From Saccharospirillum sp039982735 (GTDB lineage Bacteria; Pseudomonadota; Gammaproteobacteria; Pseudomonadales; Natronospirillaceae), in contig NZ_JBDWXV010000017.1 in assembly GCF_039982735.1 (NCBI RefSeq), positions 248,001 through 312,000 on the forward strand: 64,000 nucleotides of DNA, in the 5' to 3' direction. Positions 61,355 through 64,000 of this stretch are shown here, piece by piece. Both the position numbers and the translations under genes were made by a program. The notes beneath the pieces were generated by a model, which was not told the origin of the DNA, searched no databases, and saw only the letters and a list, made by a program, of their open reading frames with translations. The first letter of the stretch is position 1. The number at the start of each line of letters is the position of its first letter.

Positions 61355-63342
61355 TGAATCTCTCTCAAGGTTTACTTTTAAAAAATTTAATACTGCACGG
61401 GCATCGAAAAGATTATCGAGTTAAATTTCAGCCCGGAATAAACATAATTTATGGTGATGCTGACACAGGAAAGTCAAGCATACTCAGGCTTGTTTACTAT
61501 CTTCTTGGTGGAAAGCAAATCAAGGTAGACGAAGAAATTTCTTCATCAGTCAAGTATGCGATCCTTGAAATAACCGTAAATGGAACACCCTACTGCATCA
61601 GCAGAGATATTTTCAATCCCACCAGGGATATTGACGTATATTCTTGCAAGTACTCTGAAATATCAAATTCCTTTCCCGAAAAATACAAATCTAGTATTGC
61701 CAAAGGAGATAATCAAAATAAAAGTCTTTCCGAATTTATTATTGAAACGCTAGAACTTCCCGCTGTTCGATTAAAGCAGGCCCCAACAAGAGATTCATCA
61801 GAAACAGCCAGACTTAGTTTTCTAGATTTATTCAAGTTTATTTACTTGGATCAAGACGATGTTGGTAGCACTCACATGCTAAACATTGGCAACCATGTAC
61901 TTGAAACAAAAAATAGGGAAGTCTTTAAGTACATATTTAATGTTCTCGACTCTGGAATATCCGAGATAGAAGTAGATATAGCAAACAAAACACAAGAGAA
62001 AACACAGATTTCAAACCAGTACTCCGCTATAAGTCACTTTTTGTCTCAGACTGAATTTAAAAGCGCTGAAGTTTTAGATGAAGAAATAAGCAATATAGAC
62101 AATATCAAAATTGAAGTGAAAGCCCAGCTTTCAGATTTGAACAAGCGAATGACGAGCGACAATGAACTATATGAAGGCCTCAAAGATGCCCTAAACACAA
62201 TTAGTTTGAATATTGAGCAACAAGAAGAAGCAAAGAGCAAAGCCTTACGAAGCATTGAAAGATTTAGCCGACTCCTTAATGATTATCAGAATGACATTGA
62301 TAAAATTGAATCAAGCCTATCAGCTAAAGAGTTTATCGGTAGAGACATACAGGAAAAAACAAACTGCCCTGTTTGCGAAACCATTATCGACATTGGTGAC
62401 ATATCCGAAAAATTTGATATTCCAAGCGATACACGTTTAAAAAACGAGTTGACCTCAATCAAAAGGAGATCGAAAGATCTTAAGCAGTTGATATCTGATA
62501 ATAGATCGGATTTGAACTCCGCCAACGCCCTCCTTGCAGAACTTTATCTGGAGAAAAATAAAGCCAGAGAAATAATGGATGAAGAGCTTTCAAGTTCAAT
62601 ATCACCGTATCTAGCCGAGCGAGACGCGATAGTCAAAGAATTAGCACAACTTGATGAGCGGAGAGAAAAGGCAGTTCACTCTTTGCGAGTAAGGAATAAG
62701 CAAGCGGCGCTCGCTGAAAAAGTAGGCCGCCTAGAAGGAGCGATCGAGAAACTCAAAATCAAATTGGATGATCTAAAAAAGGACGCCCCGTCACTTGATA
62801 ATGTTTTAAAAGATCTAGGAGCAGACATCAATAGGTTTATTCAGAAAGTAAAAATTAAAAACCACCAAGGCGTGGGAATAGACGAAAAAACATTTTTCCC
62901 AAAAGTCAGAAATATTGAATACAGAAAAATTAACTCGGGCGGACTTAGAACAATTATTTCTATCGGATACTTGGCGTCCATCTTACTGCAGAAGCTGCGT
63001 AAAGATACTAATATACCAGGATTATTAATGATCGACACCGTAGGAAAATTTCTTGGGAAAACCCCTGAAGATTCCGATGACAGTCAAATTGACAGCGAAA
63101 GTGATGTTGACGGTGTGGCAGATCCAGAGAAATACAGAAATCTATTCAACGCATTAGTAGCAGTTGCTGAAGAGTTCGATGATAAAGGTAAGCTCTGTCA
63201 GATTATATTGGTGGATAATGACATGCCTCGGGATGTTGCGTACGAAAACAAAGGTTTTGAAATAGCCCACTATAGATCTAACGGTATTAATGGGCTTCCA
63301 ATTGGGCTGATCGATGACTGGGATTCAGTCCCTAAGAAATGA
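61354..63342 (+). CDS. Rad50/SMC-like ABC ATPase of a predicted ABC-3C system
   Basis: 662 residues, ATG overlapping the previous stop by one base. Walker A is GDADTGKSS (34-42); a Q-loop-like YLDQDD is at 164-169. Two coiled-coil arms (about 205-330 and 360-480) flank the hook-like CPVC (338-341). The ABC signature is SGGLRT (528-533) and Walker B is LLMIDT (557-562), with Thr in place of the usual catalytic Glu. This matches the ATPase of ABC-three-component systems, which are thought to sense invading DNA or other damage and switch on the linked effector. Composition is clearly AT-richer than the core genome. Confidence 0.85.
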   Translation: MNLSQGLLLKNLILHGHRKDYRVKFQPGINIIYGDADTGKSSILRLVYYLLGGKQIKVDEEISSSVKYAILEITVNGTPYCISRDIFNPTRDIDVYSCKYSEISNSFPEKYKSSIAKGDNQNKSLSEFIIETLELPAVRLKQAPTRDSSETARLSFLDLFKFIYLDQDDVGSTHMLNIGNHVLETKNREVFKYIFNVLDSGISEIEVDIANKTQEKTQISNQYSAISHFLSQTEFKSAEVLDEEISNIDNIKIEVKAQLSDLNKRMTSDNELYEGLKDALNTISLNIEQQEEAKSKALRSIERFSRLLNDYQNDIDKIESSLSAKEFIGRDIQEKTNCPVCETIIDIGDISEKFDIPSDTRLKNELTSIKRRSKDLKQLISDNRSDLNSANALLAELYLEKNKAREIMDEELSSSISPYLAERDAIVKELAQLDERREKAVHSLRVRNKQAALAEKVGRLEGAIEKLKIKLDDLKKDAPSLDNVLKDLGADINRFIQKVKIKNHQGVGIDEKTFFPKVRNIEYRKINSGGLRTIISIGYLASILLQKLRKDTNIPGLLMIDTVGKFLGKTPEDSDDSQIDSESDVDGVADPEKYRNLFNALVAVAEEFDDKGKLCQIILVDNDMPRDVAYENKGFEIAHYRSNGINGLPIGLIDDWDSVPKK

Positions 63343-63530
63343 TAGAGCTAATAGAGACAACCATCTTAGTGGCAATTGAAGCCGATTTCATCTAGGAAGA
63401 GAAAAGGCGTTTAGTGGTCAATGGTGAGGAAGGTCATGTGCGTAGAATTAAGGTGTTTAGTCCTAAAATCATAATTTTCAGGCACAGTAAAACCTCAGGT
63501 AATCCTGATATCGAATATTTCTATGGATGG
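63343..63530. other. Gap between the ABC-3C-like cassette and the transposase remnant
   Basis: 188 bp, AT-rich. No ORF, hairpin or clear terminator was found. The hairpin elements at 35129 and 51502 are not present here. Confidence 0.5.
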
Positions 63531-64000
63531 TTAAGTTAAGTGCTGAGCAGTGGCAAGCCCCGGTGTTCGTTGGTACCCAAACCGCTGAAACTGGGCTTTG
63601 ATTGACAGGGCCGTGCCCACTAAACCTTTAAACTGGCTCTCGAAATGCTGAGTGTTGTAAACCCAGTGTTCGGTATCAATATTGAGTCGTTCGAGAATCG
63701 GCGGAGCTTTCTGGTCGATGCTTCCGCGCTTGTCTGTGCGAATCTGTCTACCCGTCCAGTCAACCAGTTCAAGATAGTCCTGTAACCGGAAGGGTAGGCC
63801 TGCTGGCATATCCTGACGGGGGTACCCTACGAATGGAAACAAAGGTTGGGGCTGCTTTGGTTCAACGCTTTCAGGTTCACTTTGAGCAGTAGTAATGCGT
63901 TCTTTGACGGACGTAAAGTCGGAAGCTTCAGGAGCGTTGGCATCTGCGGGCGTATGGAGTTTAAATCGACGTAGGCTAGACAGGTTGCCAGTGCTTTTTC
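63531..64000 (-). pseudogene. RAYT-like (Y1-type) transposase, C-terminal part, apparently frameshifted
   Basis: The in-frame tail (up to about 63940) reads EASDFTSVKERI, then LPFRLQDYLELVDWTGRQIR, DKRG and FGYQRTPGLATAQHL, a C-terminus I associate with Y1/REP-associated tyrosine transposases. Upstream, the family-typical LATCLAYVDLNSIR (usually YVDLNPIRAG) is found in a different frame, so a frameshift lies at about 63935-63955. Catalytic Tyr and HUH motifs would be outside the window. It is either a decayed mobile gene or contains a sequencing error. It borders the AT-rich cassette. Confidence 0.7.

Overview
The window reads as a chromosomal segment of a GC-rich, probably marine or halotolerant gammaproteobacterium. 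Supporting signs are Pseudomonas-like gene orders (pilGHIJK-chpA next to gshB and a tonB-like gene; polA near thrB; oxyR overlapping recG; trpGDC without an adjacent trpE), a ThiDE fusion and a choline-O-sulfate cluster. A Saccharospirillum/Reinekea-like member of the Oceanospirillales would fit, but that is an inference from gene content; no rRNA or other marker is present. I found no rRNA, tRNA or CRISPR array.

Layout. 1-6576 (minus): type IV pilus Pil-Chp chemosensory operon pilG-pilH-pilI-pilJ-pilK-chpA, chpA running off the left edge. 6961-13183 (plus): gshB, a TonB-like protein, ruvX/yqgF, a FAN1-type VRR-NUC nuclease and a Rad3/XPD-like iron-sulfur helicase with an N-terminal RecB/Cas4-like nuclease domain, all overlapping or nearly so. 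13170-15110 (minus): response regulator, CheC-like phosphatase and PAS-GGDEF diguanylate cyclase. 15252-21118 (minus): thiamine operon thiC-thiDE-thiS-thiG-thiH behind a TPP riboswitch. 21344-26057 (minus): two paralogous repeat-rich lipoproteins and a small exported protein. 26383-29697 (plus): a LuxR-type regulator and a chemoreceptor. 29746-35038 (minus): pxpABC 5-oxoprolinase operon and polA. 35442-45813: thrB, ppnN, a membrane diguanylate cyclase, a convergent YeeZ-like SDR, oxyR-recG, a YbaK-HDOD protein and a DUF4826-like protein. 45822-49430: choline-O-sulfate sulfatase, choline-binding protein and a divergent LysR regulator. 49505-58904: deaD with a structured leader, trpGDC plus a tiny membrane protein, a CLCA_X-type zinc-site protein, a YjfB-like protein, an acyltransferase and katG.

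58905-64000 is different: base composition becomes visibly AT-rich. A tight three-gene cassette (alpha/beta hydrolase with an extra C-terminal domain, a 169-residue linker protein, and a Rad50/SMC-like ABC ATPase with a CPVC hook) lies there, followed by a frameshifted RAYT-like transposase. This matches the layout of the predicted ABC-three-component (ABC-3C) conflict/defence systems and is the best candidate for an under-described system here.

Other structure not explained by ordinary annotation: two diverged copies of one hairpin-rich element (35129-35312 and 51502-51624) with about 28-30 bp terminal inverted repeats, probably non-autonomous mobile DNA; and two short upstream ORFs that overlap the starts of deaD and katG by ATGA, which suggests translational coupling of two stress genes.
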